Assembly: GCF_036965045.1 (NCBI RefSeq)
Contig: NZ_JBALOV010000025.1
Span: forward strand, 186,001 to 250,000
DNA: 64,000 bases
Source of the DNA: Ferdinandcohnia sp036965045
GTDB lineage: Bacteria; Bacillota; Bacilli; Bacillales; Bacillaceae_L
Direction: 5' to 3'
Shown: one piece after another, positions 17,720-27,299 of the stretch
Layout of the letters: each line of letters begins with the position of its first letter
Numbering within the stretch: the first letter of the stretch is position 1
Translations under genes and position numbers: made by a program
The notes under the pieces: generated by a model
Databases searched by the model: none
Seen by the model: only the letters and a program-made list of their open reading frames with translations
What the model was told of the DNA's origin: nothing

Positions 17720-18721
17720 TTATTTTGAATAGTATTCTTTATACCACTTAACAAATTTTCCAAGCCCCTCATCAATCGAAGTGGATGGATTAAATCCAAT
17801 ATCTTTTTGAAGTTCAGCGATATCGGCATAGGTAGCTTCAACATCACCCGGTTGCATTGGCATAAATTCAATATTTGCTTTCACACCAAGATGGTTTTCT
17901 AACGTTTGGATAAAATCCATTAAATTTTCTGGTTTATTATTTCCGATATTGTACACCTTATAGCGTGCTTTGCTATTAAATCCTGCACCCTTATCAGCGA
18001 CAGAGTTCTCCTCTGGAATTCTTGGGATTAAACGTACGATTCCCTCAACAATATCGTCGATGTATGTGAAATCACGTTTCATCTTACCATCATTGAATAC
18101 GTTGATTGTTTTTCCAGATAAAATATTTTTTGTGAAAGAAAAATAGGCCATATCTGGTCTTCCCCAAGGTCCGTACACAGTAAAGAATCGAAGTCCAGTA
18201 ACAGGAATCCCGTATAAATGACTATACGTATGTGCCATTAATTCATTTGATTTTTTTGTTGCTGCATAAAGGCTTACCGGGAAATCTACCTGGTCTTCTA
18301 CAGAAAACGGCATCTTCTTATTCGCACCATATACAGAGCTAGAAGAAGCATAAATCAAATGATCAACAGGATAATGTCTACACGCCTCAAGAACATTTAA
18401 AAAGCCGCTAATATTTGATTCAATATACGCATATGGATTTTCCAGACTATATCGAACCCCAGCCTGTGCAGCCAAATTGATTACAGTTGTAATTTTATGA
18501 TTTTTAAATACCTCAAATACTCCATCACGATCAGCTAGATTTACCTCATAAAAGGTAAAACCTTGTTGTTCCTTAAATAATGTTAAGCGATCCTGTTTTA
18601 ATGACATTTCATAATAATCATTCATGTTATCAAGACCAATTACTTCTTTACCTTCTTTTAAGAGTCGTTCGGATAAATGATACCCTATAAAACCTGCCGC
18701 CCCTGTAACCAAAATTGCCAT
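17720..18721 (-). CDS. NAD-dependent UDP-sugar 4-epimerase, probably UDP-glucuronate 4-epimerase
   Basis: 333-residue extended short-chain dehydrogenase/reductase. The NAD site is GAAGFIGYHL, the catalytic region has SSSSVYG and YAATKKSNE (YxxxK), and GLRFFTVYGPWGRPDMA matches the UDP-glucuronate epimerase subgroup. The expected product is UDP-galacturonate. It ends 38 bases before gtaB and follows a GT2 gene by 23 bases, so all three look co-transcribed. If the assignment holds, the polymer contains uronic acid, like a teichuronic acid. Alternatives are other UDP-hexose 4-epimerases. Confidence 0.88.
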   Translation of the reverse strand: MAILVTGAAGFIGYHLSERLLKEGKEVIGLDNMNDYYEMSLKQDRLTLFKEQQGFTFYEVNLADRDGVFEVFKNHKITTVINLAAQAGVRYSLENPYAYIESNISGFLNVLEACRHYPVDHLIYASSSSVYGANKKMPFSVEDQVDFPVSLYAATKKSNELMAHTYSHLYGIPVTGLRFFTVYGPWGRPDMAYFSFTKNILSGKTINVFNDGKMKRDFTYIDDIVEGIVRLIPRIPEENSVADKGAGFNSKARYKVYNIGNNKPENLMDFIQTLENHLGVKANIEFMPMQPGDVEATYADIAELQKDIGFNPSTSIDEGLGKFVKWYKEYYSK

Positions 18722-18744
18722 TTCGGATACCTCCTACTGTTTGC

Positions 18745-19581
18745 TTATTTAATTTTTTGTCTTGGATCAATTTTTTCACTATATTTTAAGATTAGCTTTG
18801 TAATCCCTGCGGGCATGATTCCTAACACAAGCGGAATACTTACTGCTGTAATTCTTTCCAGCAATGAGGCCTTAATTAGCTTGGTTCCACCTATACGGAT
18901 TTTGGCATCTAGCATTCGATGCTTAAAGCTTCTCTTTTTTGCATGATTAGGGTTCACACGATATTTCATATGGATTTCAGGAATATTAGCCATGGTTAGA
19001 CCTGCCCCTAAGAAGCGATACCAAAGGTTAATATCTTGAGCAACGCGAAATCTTGTGTCATACCCACCAATGCTCTTTACATCCTTCGTTCTCATCATCA
19101 CACTTGGATGTATCATTGGGCTTGCTTTGATAATCATTTTTCTGATGTCTTCATGTTTTATTGGCACTTTCCGCACCTTTATAAAGTTTCCGTCATCATC
19201 AAAGTCCTCTGCCCAGGTTCCAACAATGCTGACATTTGGATGTGCGTCCAAAAACTCAACCTGTTTTTCAAACCGCTGGGGAAGACATGCATCGTCTGCA
19301 TCCATTCTCGCAACAAGTTCTGTATCTACTTCTTCTAAAAGCTCATTTAAAGTTACAGTGAGTCCTTTATTTTCTTCGTGGATTCCCAAGAACTGAATTC
19401 TTTTATCTTTTTGAGCCCATTTTTCGACAAAAGATACAGTGTCATCGCTTGAACAATCATCTATTATTTTTACGACAAAATTTTCATACGTTTGATTAAG
19501 AATACTTGTAAAACATTCATCTAGGTACTTCGCACAATTATACGTAGCCATTATAACCGTGATGCGCGTTGAATCATTCAT
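18745..19581 (-). CDS. Family 2 glycosyltransferase
   Basis: About 278 residues from ATG 19581 (GAGG 8 bases upstream); a longer in-frame reading to 19644 is unlikely to be translated. GT-A fold features are visible: TVIMATYNCAKYLDE, IIDDCSSDDT, the DxD-type ARMDADDACLPQR, and RVAQDINLWYRF as the acceptor-side motif. The C-terminal hydrophobic segment (residues about 235-260) may tether it to the membrane. It is predicted to add a sugar to the lipid-linked repeat unit. Sugar and linkage cannot be told from the sequence. Confidence 0.9.
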   Translation of the reverse strand: MNDSTRITVIMATYNCAKYLDECFTSILNQTYENFVVKIIDDCSSDDTVSFVEKWAQKDKRIQFLGIHEENKGLTVTLNELLEEVDTELVARMDADDACLPQRFEKQVEFLDAHPNVSIVGTWAEDFDDDGNFIKVRKVPIKHEDIRKMIIKASPMIHPSVMMRTKDVKSIGGYDTRFRVAQDINLWYRFLGAGLTMANIPEIHMKYRVNPNHAKKRSFKHRMLDAKIRIGGTKLIKASLLERITAVSIPLVLGIMPAGITKLILKYSEKIDPRQKIK

Positions 19582-19698
19582 ACGTCGACCTCGCAATTTT
19601 TTTGTTGGGCAATGTATCCCATTGTTATTAGTATTATTTGTCACAGGATGTTTTTTCTTTTACGACAAATTCTTACAAATAATTATTTATTATAACAC

Positions 19699-19734
19699 AA
19701 AAAAAAGATAGATGATAAAAACCAACTATCTTTT
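19699..19734 (-). terminator. Terminator of the second tagO-like gene
   Basis: Minus strand AAAGATAG and CTATCTTT arms with a 15-base loop are followed by a run of T. Confidence 0.75.
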
Positions 19735-19744
19735 CTGAACTTGT

Positions 19745-20833
19745 CTATCCCTTTGAACCGACGGTTCCAAATAATAAAACTTTTATCTTATGGAACATGG
19801 TAATCATCGGCTTATAATTTTTACTAATAAGAGACAGTTTTTCAATCATAAATTCGATTACAATTAATAATAAGATAAAAATAAGGGAAGACCCTAGTAA
19901 ATTAGCTTTATAGAAAAGGATAGCTGAGCCTCCAAAGAAAGTCGCAATGCCGTATATCATCAACACAGCCTTACGGTGAGAAAACCCTACGGCTAATAAA
20001 CGGTGATGCATATGGTTTTTATCTGGTGCCATGATACCTTGTCTATTTATTTTTCTGCGTATAATTGCAATAAGTGTGTCAATAATAGGAACAGCTAGAA
20101 TGATAATTGGAATAACTAATGTTACAAAAGTTACCTGTTTTAATCCAATTAATGACATCACAGAAAGCAAGAATCCCAATAATAGTGATCCGGTATCCCC
20201 CATAAAAATCTTTGCTGGATGGAAGTTAAAAAACAGAAAACCTAGTGTACTGCCAATTAACCCAATTGCCAATAATGCTGAGACTTCATTTCCAATAATG
20301 AGGGACATAATAAAGATTGAAGTTAACGCAATAATGGAGACTCCAGCTGCTAGGCCATCTAGTCCATCAATTAAGTTAACCGCATTTGTGATCCCTAATA
20401 TCCAAATAAAAGAAACCAGAAAAGCAATCCACCAGCTAATTTGAATATCCTCGGAGAAAAACGGGATGGTAATAACCTTAATCTGTAAACCGTTAAACAA
20501 AACAATAAGTGCCGCAATAATTTGGCCCGCTAATTTTTGAATCGGTTTAATTTCAAATTTATCGTCTAGGATACCTGTCACAACAATAATTGTTGCCCCG
20601 ACCAGAATACTCCAAGAAACATCCTCAAAAAAAGACATCATAATAAAAGTAATCACAAATCCAAAGTAGATCGCTAAACCGCCTAGACGTGGAATGGTGT
20701 TAGTATGAACCTTACGCTTATTTGGAACATCAACTGCACCAATTTTATGAGCAATTTTAATGACAAAAGGTGTAAGTATAAAGCTTACGGCAACGCCTAT
20801 TATAAATAGAAGCAGATATTGTAAAGTGTACAT
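19745..20833 (-). CDS. TagO/WecA-type undecaprenyl-phosphate sugar-1-phosphate transferase (copy 2)
   Basis: 362-residue polytopic membrane protein clearly paralogous to copy 1. It has NKRKVH, DGLDGLAAGVS, GDTGSLLLGF and KNHMHHRLL in the same order, so all catalytic positions look intact. It is expected to start a lipid-linked glycan with GlcNAc-1-phosphate or a related sugar. It has its own terminator and a 312-base upstream gap, so it is probably a separate transcription unit between two polysaccharide gene blocks. The copy may serve a second polymer. Confidence 0.88.
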   Translation of the reverse strand: MYTLQYLLLFIIGVAVSFILTPFVIKIAHKIGAVDVPNKRKVHTNTIPRLGGLAIYFGFVITFIMMSFFEDVSWSILVGATIIVVTGILDDKFEIKPIQKLAGQIIAALIVLFNGLQIKVITIPFFSEDIQISWWIAFLVSFIWILGITNAVNLIDGLDGLAAGVSIIALTSIFIMSLIIGNEVSALLAIGLIGSTLGFLFFNFHPAKIFMGDTGSLLLGFLLSVMSLIGLKQVTFVTLVIPIIILAVPIIDTLIAIIRRKINRQGIMAPDKNHMHHRLLAVGFSHRKAVLMIYGIATFFGGSAILFYKANLLGSSLIFILLLIVIEFMIEKLSLISKNYKPMITMFHKIKVLLFGTVGSKG

Positions 20834-21116
20834 TTTTCACACCTCTAAGGGTCAGTTATTGTAATAATTCATCGAAAAAGATTTCTAAACTCGAACCAAA
20901 GCTATGATATCACACCAATACATCGACGTCTATACAATTTTTCAAGGAAGAAAGTCATCTCAAGGCTCTTCATATCCTTTCGAATACTCGATATCGTTTT
21001 TGGGGGAAGCTCTTTTTGGTGTATCCACTATCATTAGACGAAAGGTATTTCAATAAGTTACAACTAGACGATTTCCATTTTTACTTTTCCGGTTTTTAAG
21101 ATTGTAATTACCTTAT
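20834..21116. other. Intergenic region upstream of the second tagO-like gene
   Basis: About 280 bases without a gene. It holds the ribosome site AGAGGTG for the second tagO-like gene. I see no convincing -35/-10 pair, riboswitch or small coding frame here. Confidence 0.4.
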
Positions 21117-21147
21117 GAAAAAGCAAACAGAACGTATCTGTTTGCTT
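21117..21147 (-). terminator. Terminator of the polysaccharide operon ending with the GT4 gene
   Basis: Minus strand AAGCAAACAGA and TCTGTTTGCTT arms, 11 pairs with a 5-base loop, run into TTTTT. The stem overlaps the GT4 stop codon. Confidence 0.85.
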
Positions 21148-22249
21148 AGTTAACAATCTTATTATAGATTTCCATATAGTTTTCAGACATTTTTTTAGCG
21201 CTTAAGTGATATTCGATAATATCTAATGCCGCTTGCTTCATTTCATCCTGGTTTAAATCAAGAATCTGATTGAGCTTGTTTACAAATTCAGATTCATCTC
21301 CTAAAACAAACAATAAACCTGCTTTCGTATTTAATTCAAGCATTTCCTTATGTGGTTCAATATCAGACAATACTGCTGGCAAACCGGTTGCAAGTGCCTC
21401 TAATATGGAGTTTGGCAATCCTTCAGCCTTTGAAGCAGAGATACAAAAGTCTGCTCCTCTTAAATAGTCATTCACTCGATCCGTTCTACCAAGGATATGA
21501 ACCGAATCTTCATTTTCAACAAGTTGTTCACATTCGGAGCGCAGTGGACCGTCCCCAACCATAACAAGGTAGCCATTCTCCTTAAGTTTACTTTTTAAGA
21601 AACCCTTTATTACGAAAAGTGGATCCTTTCTTGTACTTAAGTGTCCGACAGAGACATAGACCTTTTTATCCTTAGGAAGGTTCAACTCATTCTTAATTAA
21701 CTCTTTTTCCTCAGGTGTGGCCGGAAAGAAACGATCGGTGTCTACTCCATTTTTCACCGAATAAAGTTTAATCCCATGCTCGCCCACCATTCTTGCAATA
21801 CTATCTGAACAGGCAACTGGTGCAGATAATTTCTGAAGAATATTTAAGTGAACCTTAGCCATAATCCAACCTTTTATTTTACCGTACGTCATCACATAAT
21901 CCGCATAAGGATAATTTCGAAGTGTTGCAACGTTTGGGTATGGGAGATAGGTAGCTGAAATATAATCTGCACGTATCCCTTGGGTATGAACAACATCAGG
22001 ATTAAATTCTTCTAACATTTTCTTTACAACTTTATGAGCATTTACCACACCTTGTAATCTTGACAGTCCCACCGTTTTTACAGGAATCCGATGTTGAACA
22101 AACTTGTCCCACAAGGACTCCTTTGGTTCTGGAGATAATGTAATGACCAATACCTGATGTTTTTCCTTATCGATATTTTTTACAATATTGAAAAGCTGGT
22201 TTGTAGGACCTGCTAGCTTTAGGGTCGACACAATATAAGCAATCTTCAT
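21146..22249 (-). CDS. Family 4 glycosyltransferase
   Basis: 367-residue GT-B fold glycosyltransferase. The N-terminal half begins with KIAYIVSTLKLAGPTNQLFN, and the donor-binding half has YVSVGHLSTRKDP and the E-x7-E motif in KAEGLPNSILEALATGLP. It is predicted to act on the cytoplasmic face on a lipid-linked acceptor. It is the last gene of the minus-strand block running from 30805 and lies 11 bases after the polymerase gene. Sugar specificity is unknown; teichuronic TuaC/TuaH enzymes are similar in type. Confidence 0.9.
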   Translation of the reverse strand: MKIAYIVSTLKLAGPTNQLFNIVKNIDKEKHQVLVITLSPEPKESLWDKFVQHRIPVKTVGLSRLQGVVNAHKVVKKMLEEFNPDVVHTQGIRADYISATYLPYPNVATLRNYPYADYVMTYGKIKGWIMAKVHLNILQKLSAPVACSDSIARMVGEHGIKLYSVKNGVDTDRFFPATPEEKELIKNELNLPKDKKVYVSVGHLSTRKDPLFVIKGFLKSKLKENGYLVMVGDGPLRSECEQLVENEDSVHILGRTDRVNDYLRGADFCISASKAEGLPNSILEALATGLPAVLSDIEPHKEMLELNTKAGLLFVLGDESEFVNKLNQILDLNQDEMKQAALDIIEYHLSAKKMSENYMEIYNKIVN

Positions 22250-22260
22250 CTAGTACACCT

Positions 22261-23505
22261 CTAAGTGAGACTTCTAATTTCTACTTCTTCTTTTGCAACG
22301 TGTTTTCGCATTTCCCGCTCACACATACCAATCACCATTGATGAAATGAGAACCAGCACCATCTTTGTCATAATTGTGGTTGTAAGCGAACCTAGAAATA
22401 CGAACATAATCATAAATAGACCAAAGGCCATAAAAGGCTTGTGTTTTAGTTTTCTTGCACGATAGTAAAAAACAAAGAATGGCATCGCAAGTAACAGATA
22501 ACCCACCAAACCAAATTGTAGAATTCTCATTACAAACTCACTATCGATATAACTAATACCCAATGAACTCAAAGTATCCATCGTAAGTCGTCCGCCAAAT
22601 AAGAAATTTAGCACATTCGCTTGTTCATCAAACAGCCAGCCAAACATATCTAGACGATGTTCGATCGAATGACTGCGAAAGCCATTCCCATAATATAAAT
22701 CCTCTAGTGTTAGATTAATCCACCAATTAAAGAATGGACTAATAAAGTAAAGAGCCACAAACAGCCCCATAACAACAATGAGAGCACTAACTGCTCTTAC
22801 GATTTTCCTCTTAATTGATTTCCCTTTAAGGATAAATGATATCCCTTCAATGAAGAGAAGAATTAAAAGTGCTGCTCTTCCACTCGATGCCACAATTGTT
22901 ATCAAGGATAAACCTAAAAACCAATACTTATACTTTGGTATCTTTACAGAAAGATATTTACCAATTAAGTAAATGGTGAAGCTTAACAATGATGGGTGAA
23001 CCAACAATCCGGATGGTCTTGAAATGATGGCACTGATGGCAGTCGAAGGACTTGCAATCGGACCTTTCGCATATAACTCATAATACACCTTTATAAAATG
23101 AGAAAGGGAAGGTACTATGAATATGGCTAATACAATCAGGATATTCACATAAAAATAGACTTTTAAAATTTCGATGTTATTTTTACTATACATAAAAATT
23201 AAGATTAAAAACAAATAGAAAAGTGGAAATGTAAAATATGAGAGATCTTTTATCGATAAATTTCCCTCAAACAGATATAAGACGACTGCGTGAATAATAA
23301 AATAAGCAGCACTGAGAGATAGCCCAACTGTATATTCTATTGGAATAATACTTTTTAGTGAATTTACCTTTATCGGAAAAAGCATCTTTCTTTGTTGAAT
23401 GACAAAGAGGATGAACCCAATAGGTAAAATTAACAACAAGGGCATATTAAAAATTTCGATGATTGGAAAAAGCACAATAAAAATGATACCTATTATAAAC
23501 CACAT
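22261..23505 (-). CDS. Wzy/O-antigen-ligase-like polysaccharide polymerase
   Basis: 414-residue membrane protein with about ten to twelve hydrophobic helices and a large extracytoplasmic loop around 245-320. The segment RPSGLLVHPSLLSFTIYL and the later FGWLFDEQANVLNFLFGG resemble the loops of the O-antigen ligase/polymerase superfamily. It is predicted to join repeat units flipped by the neighbouring Wzx proteins. Start ATG 23505 has GGAGG just upstream. A strong hairpin separates it from the preceding 712-residue gene, so its expression may be tuned. Confidence 0.78.
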   Translation of the reverse strand: MWFIIGIIFIVLFPIIEIFNMPLLLILPIGFILFVIQQRKMLFPIKVNSLKSIIPIEYTVGLSLSAAYFIIHAVVLYLFEGNLSIKDLSYFTFPLFYLFLILIFMYSKNNIEILKVYFYVNILIVLAIFIVPSLSHFIKVYYELYAKGPIASPSTAISAIISRPSGLLVHPSLLSFTIYLIGKYLSVKIPKYKYWFLGLSLITIVASSGRAALLILLFIEGISFILKGKSIKRKIVRAVSALIVVMGLFVALYFISPFFNWWINLTLEDLYYGNGFRSHSIEHRLDMFGWLFDEQANVLNFLFGGRLTMDTLSSLGISYIDSEFVMRILQFGLVGYLLLAMPFFVFYYRARKLKHKPFMAFGLFMIMFVFLGSLTTTIMTKMVLVLISSMVIGMCEREMRKHVAKEEVEIRSLT

Positions 23506-23530
23506 AAGCTCCTCCAGAATGTAAGTATAT

Positions 23531-23571
23531 AAGGAGCCCAGCCTTCCATCTGGAAGACCGGCTTGATCCTT
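23531..23571 (-). other. Strong intercistronic hairpin
   Basis: CCAGCCTTCC and GGAAGACCGG arms with an ATCT loop, extended by outer AAGGA/TCCTT pairs, sit directly after the 712-residue gene. No T-run follows, so it looks more like an mRNA-stability or partial-termination element than a full terminator. Confidence 0.55.
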
Positions 23572-25708
23572 ATTTTACCTTTCGTAATACATCAATAAAA
23601 TCAATCACGATTTGACTTTCTTCTTCATCTTTTAACTCGACTAATTTCTTATCCTGACTTTCAAAAAATAAAGTAAGGATTTCATCTATTTTTTCTTTAT
23701 CTACAACCTGTAGCATCGTGACCAGGTTCACCCAATCAATGGTTGGTTCATACTCTTTGTACAGTTGTGCAATCTCCGTACCTTCATCAAATTTATTATT
23801 GTAATAAAATTCTATTGCGAGAATCATACCAATAATACGATCAATGTCAGCCTCATAAACCTCAGCCATTTTGTTAAGTTTCGTAATCGCCTCATCAACT
23901 GAATCTCGTTTTAATAGTGACTCGACATAGATCATGTCAAGATCAAGATTAGGCTCATACAATCTTGTGTATACACTGTACCATTCATCAAGTCTTTCAA
24001 AGTTTTCTTTATAAAAATTATACTTTGATAACTCGAACACCACTTCCTCAGTTGGTTCAAGATCTGCTAAAGCTAATAAATACGGCAGTTTTTTGCGCAA
24101 GATTTCAAATTCATCTAAATCCTGGTTCATCACTGGTATTAGACGATTAACCATACGTATACTATGAACATCCCTTGGGTCATTTGCAATATTGTTACGA
24201 TACTGCTTTAATGCAGGACCAAAGCGGGAACTTAAAACCATTTTATCTGCTTCCGTTAAATTACGAGCACCTAGGGTAAAAAACGGAAGGTTCCCGGTAT
24301 TTTCTTTCCCTAACCGATACCCATTACTTCTCGATAGCAGCTTTCCATCTTTATCATAAGCCGTCACATACCAATAAAAAGTCAATTCAGGGTTTGAAAA
24401 ACCTAATAAGGAGTTCGCATTCACATTATTATTGGAATATTGCACAAGGTTAATGGCTTGAAGCTCACTTGTTGTGATATCAAATCTATTAGTTGGAATT
24501 TTTTTAAACAAGAGCTTGCTTGAGGCACCATTGAATCCAAAACTCATGTCATAATAGGCTGCACCTTCAACCTCTTCCCACTTAAATGTGACATCGTCAC
24601 CTCTAATAATTTCATCATTTGTTGGTGAAATTAAATTTAATAACGGTCTAAACACAACATCATACACAGTGTTTTCTTCATGAACCTCAATCGTATCATA
24701 GTTATTAATTGGCCACGTCCAGCCCTCACCTTGGTTGAATGTTATCCCAACGATTATTTTATAAAATCCTTCTGGAACGCCATCGAATTGATAGGAGCCA
24801 TCTTCACCTGTGATGACGTTATATGTGTACAAGCTCCGGTTCTTCGAATCATTAGCACCAACTAAAATAAGATTGACATGACTAAGGGGAGTACCATCAC
24901 TTCTCTTAATTGTTCCTCTAACAGTCGACAATCCTGCATCTATTCTCTCAGAGAGTTGAGTTAGCCCCTGATATTCTCTAAATACTTTGCTGTAATCCTC
25001 ATTTTCCTTATTTTCTTCAAAGGCTGCAATTCCTTCGTTAATACTCGCCAATGCTTGTTCCTTTTCGCCTAACCGCATTGCGATTTCAGCATCAAAAACA
25101 GATAAGCCGACAAATGATGGAGTATCCTGCATAACTTCTTTTACACCTTGAATGATTTCCTGAGCCTCTTCGATTTGTTCGTATTTAAGAAGCTGTTGTG
25201 AAAGGGCAAGCTGCATATCCAGATAATTTGGATGATCTGTGTCAAATCTTTCAGCTGCTCTTTTTAGCACCTCAATCGATGCTTGCCCATCGAGATTACG
25301 ATCATAATAGGAAGCTAGCTGCTTAGCTCCCTTCAATAGAAACTCGTCTACTGGGCCATTTTCAACATACTCCTCAATATATGGCTTTGCCTCTTCTAAT
25401 GAAGAAAATTCAATCGAAGAATGACGTGGCATATTGTAGCCAGATGGTACAATATAAAAATCATAGCTATCAGAATAGACCTCTTTTATTATAAAGTCCC
25501 TAATGACAGCATACCGGTCTTCACTAGCTAGGTCAGACTTCAATAACTGCTCAACCCTCGTTAAACCAGCTTCATTACCGCTATTTAACATTTGGCTCGC
25601 ATTCCGTGCATCCCATTTAGGCTTCAGAGTGAATCCAAGAATCGGAGTGATCAATAGTAAGGCTATTAAAACGTATAGAATATATTTTACTTTAATCGTT
25701 AATCTCAT
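23570..25708 (-). CDS. Membrane-anchored TPR protein with a carboxypeptidase-regulatory-like domain, unknown function
   Basis: 712 residues with one N-terminal membrane helix (about 8-27); the remainder should be extracytoplasmic. Residues about 110-250 read as helical TPR-like repeats. Around 262-350 is a beta domain beginning STVRGTIKRSDGTPLSHVNL and GEDGSYQFDGVPEGFYKIIV, the pattern of carboxypeptidase-regulatory-like or CnaB-like folds. A Fn3-like section with FKWEEVEGAAYYDM follows, then a second helical repeat region. It overlaps the 77-residue gene by 4 bases and lies inside the flippase-polymerase operon. I do not recognise a named family. A role in polymer length control, assembly or export is inference from position. 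Confidence 0.75.
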   Translation of the reverse strand: MRLTIKVKYILYVLIALLLITPILGFTLKPKWDARNASQMLNSGNEAGLTRVEQLLKSDLASEDRYAVIRDFIIKEVYSDSYDFYIVPSGYNMPRHSSIEFSSLEEAKPYIEEYVENGPVDEFLLKGAKQLASYYDRNLDGQASIEVLKRAAERFDTDHPNYLDMQLALSQQLLKYEQIEEAQEIIQGVKEVMQDTPSFVGLSVFDAEIAMRLGEKEQALASINEGIAAFEENKENEDYSKVFREYQGLTQLSERIDAGLSTVRGTIKRSDGTPLSHVNLILVGANDSKNRSLYTYNVITGEDGSYQFDGVPEGFYKIIVGITFNQGEGWTWPINNYDTIEVHEENTVYDVVFRPLLNLISPTNDEIIRGDDVTFKWEEVEGAAYYDMSFGFNGASSKLLFKKIPTNRFDITTSELQAINLVQYSNNNVNANSLLGFSNPELTFYWYVTAYDKDGKLLSRSNGYRLGKENTGNLPFFTLGARNLTEADKMVLSSRFGPALKQYRNNIANDPRDVHSIRMVNRLIPVMNQDLDEFEILRKKLPYLLALADLEPTEEVVFELSKYNFYKENFERLDEWYSVYTRLYEPNLDLDMIYVESLLKRDSVDEAITKLNKMAEVYEADIDRIIGMILAIEFYYNNKFDEGTEIAQLYKEYEPTIDWVNLVTMLQVVDKEKIDEILTLFFESQDKKLVELKDEEESQIVIDFIDVLRKVK

Positions 25709-25938
25709 TTTTCTTCCTCTACCTTTGTTAATTGATCATTCCAATAAATATTAACGCCCGATTCCACTAGATTTTGTTTATACTTGGTGTTTTGAATGGA
25801 AGGTTCCGTAATCGGCATTAAAAATACAGATAAAATAACCCCCACAACCAAGATTCCAAACACAGTGATTGGAACAACCGAGATACTTAACCTTTTATCA
25901 AGAATGCCTTTCTCTTTCCGATTGGTTTGTTTACTCAT
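25705..25938 (-). CDS. Small single-span membrane protein, unknown
   Basis: 77 residues from ATG 25938, chosen for GGAGG 7 bases upstream; five extra codons upstream are rejected. A basic N-terminus (residues 1-18) precedes one membrane helix at about 22-42, then an outward tail of about 35 residues. Its stop overlaps the start of the 712-residue gene by 4 bases, so translation is coupled and the two are likely partners. No homologue is recognised. Confidence 0.72.
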   Translation of the reverse strand: MSKQTNRKEKGILDKRLSISVVPITVFGILVVGVILSVFLMPITEPSIQNTKYKQNLVESGVNIYWNDQLTKVEEEK

Positions 25939-25988
25939 TTGTGTATCCTCCAATAAACGAACTTGAAAACTACGGCCTTACCTTTTCG

Positions 25989-27263
25989 TTAAGCCGGCTG
26001 CTGCTCGGGCTGTCTTTTCTTTGCTGCTTGTAAGACAAAATAAATTAATAAGCCATTATAAATCGCACCAACAATACTATAAAGGGCGATGCTTCCGAGG
26101 TCTGTAAAATACATCCCCCCGATAACAAGGGCAATTGCCCGAAATACAAAAAGACCGATTTCATAATACATGAGTTGTTTTTGAAAACCATAGATTTGTG
26201 CGACAACAAATGCAGGTGAATTGACAAAGGCAAAAAACAACCAAGAAATCATCCATTGCGCATAAGCGCCACCATCATACCATTCTGCTCCCAAAACAAA
26301 AGCGAAAAGCGGAGGTCCAAATAAAATCACGACTATCGATGGAATTATTCCGATTCCAAATAACCCAAGTGTCGCTTTTCTTAATAATTTATACACATTT
26401 TGCCCGTTATTATAAGCCTCTGAGCTTTTTTGGAAAAACACTTGTTTCACCGATTGTGTAATAAGGGTGATTGGCATGCTCAAAAGCCGATGCGAAAGGG
26501 AATACAATCCAACCGCTTCCGGACCAAAGTAAAAGGCTAATAAAAATGAAGGAATGTTTTGCGATACCGCATTAATAAAAGCCTGTGGTGAGCTATATTT
26601 TGGGAATTCCGCGTATTCTTTTGCAAGCTCTTTTGTGCGTTGGACCTGAAAAGAATCCTTAAATAATGTTTTATATTTTTTTAAAATTTGAACGGCAAGA
26701 GCAAAGGATGCTACTACCTGTCCAATAATGTATCCTGAAACAAGTCCAACTGGTCCAGCATTTACAAAAGCAACGGGTATTTGTACCCCAACTGTACCAA
26801 CAGAACGAACGCTTCTAGAAATAGAAACTTCTCCAAAATGCTTCGTACGTGTAGACCAATAATTGAGACTCTGATAAATCCCCGTAGCAAAAATACTGAT
26901 TGGGATCCACCATAGCCATGGCTTTAGATTTTCTGCATCAATTACTTTTACGAACCAATCACCGAAAAACAGAATTAAGATTGCTGAAAATAGAGAAGTA
27001 AGTACGACGCAAAATGCTGAAAGCATCATCACATTAACAGCGTCTTCATCCTTTTTCGGTAGAACAATAGCTAATTCGTACCTCCATGTTGCTACGACGG
27101 AAAGGATAATCACAATTGATGTAAATAAAGTAAATATACCATATGCATCAGGTGTGTAGAGCCTACTCAGTATGGGCGCTGCAGCAATTAAGATACCTTG
27201 GGATATGGCAGTTCCAGACATTAAGACTGCAACATTTTTTGTAAATGAACCTTTTCGAAACAC
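25989..27263 (-). CDS. Wzx-like polysaccharide flippase (MATE/MOP superfamily), copy 1
   Basis: 424-residue membrane protein with about twelve helices. N-terminal GTAISQGILIAAAPILSRLY and the following TPDAYGIFTLF pattern are typical of the polysaccharide-synthesis (Polysacc_synt) branch of flippases. It is expected to move the lipid-linked repeat unit across the membrane. It is in the same operon as the polymerase and glycosyltransferases. A second flippase lies at 29366, so the locus may assemble two glycans or one flippase may serve a different substrate. Confidence 0.88.
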   Translation of the reverse strand: MFRKGSFTKNVAVLMSGTAISQGILIAAAPILSRLYTPDAYGIFTLFTSIVIILSVVATWRYELAIVLPKKDEDAVNVMMLSAFCVVLTSLFSAILILFFGDWFVKVIDAENLKPWLWWIPISIFATGIYQSLNYWSTRTKHFGEVSISRSVRSVGTVGVQIPVAFVNAGPVGLVSGYIIGQVVASFALAVQILKKYKTLFKDSFQVQRTKELAKEYAEFPKYSSPQAFINAVSQNIPSFLLAFYFGPEAVGLYSLSHRLLSMPITLITQSVKQVFFQKSSEAYNNGQNVYKLLRKATLGLFGIGIIPSIVVILFGPPLFAFVLGAEWYDGGAYAQWMISWLFFAFVNSPAFVVAQIYGFQKQLMYYEIGLFVFRAIALVIGGMYFTDLGSIALYSIVGAIYNGLLIYFVLQAAKKRQPEQQPA

Positions 27264-27299
27264 GAAGACACCTTCTTTTGCTGTACATAACCAATAGGG

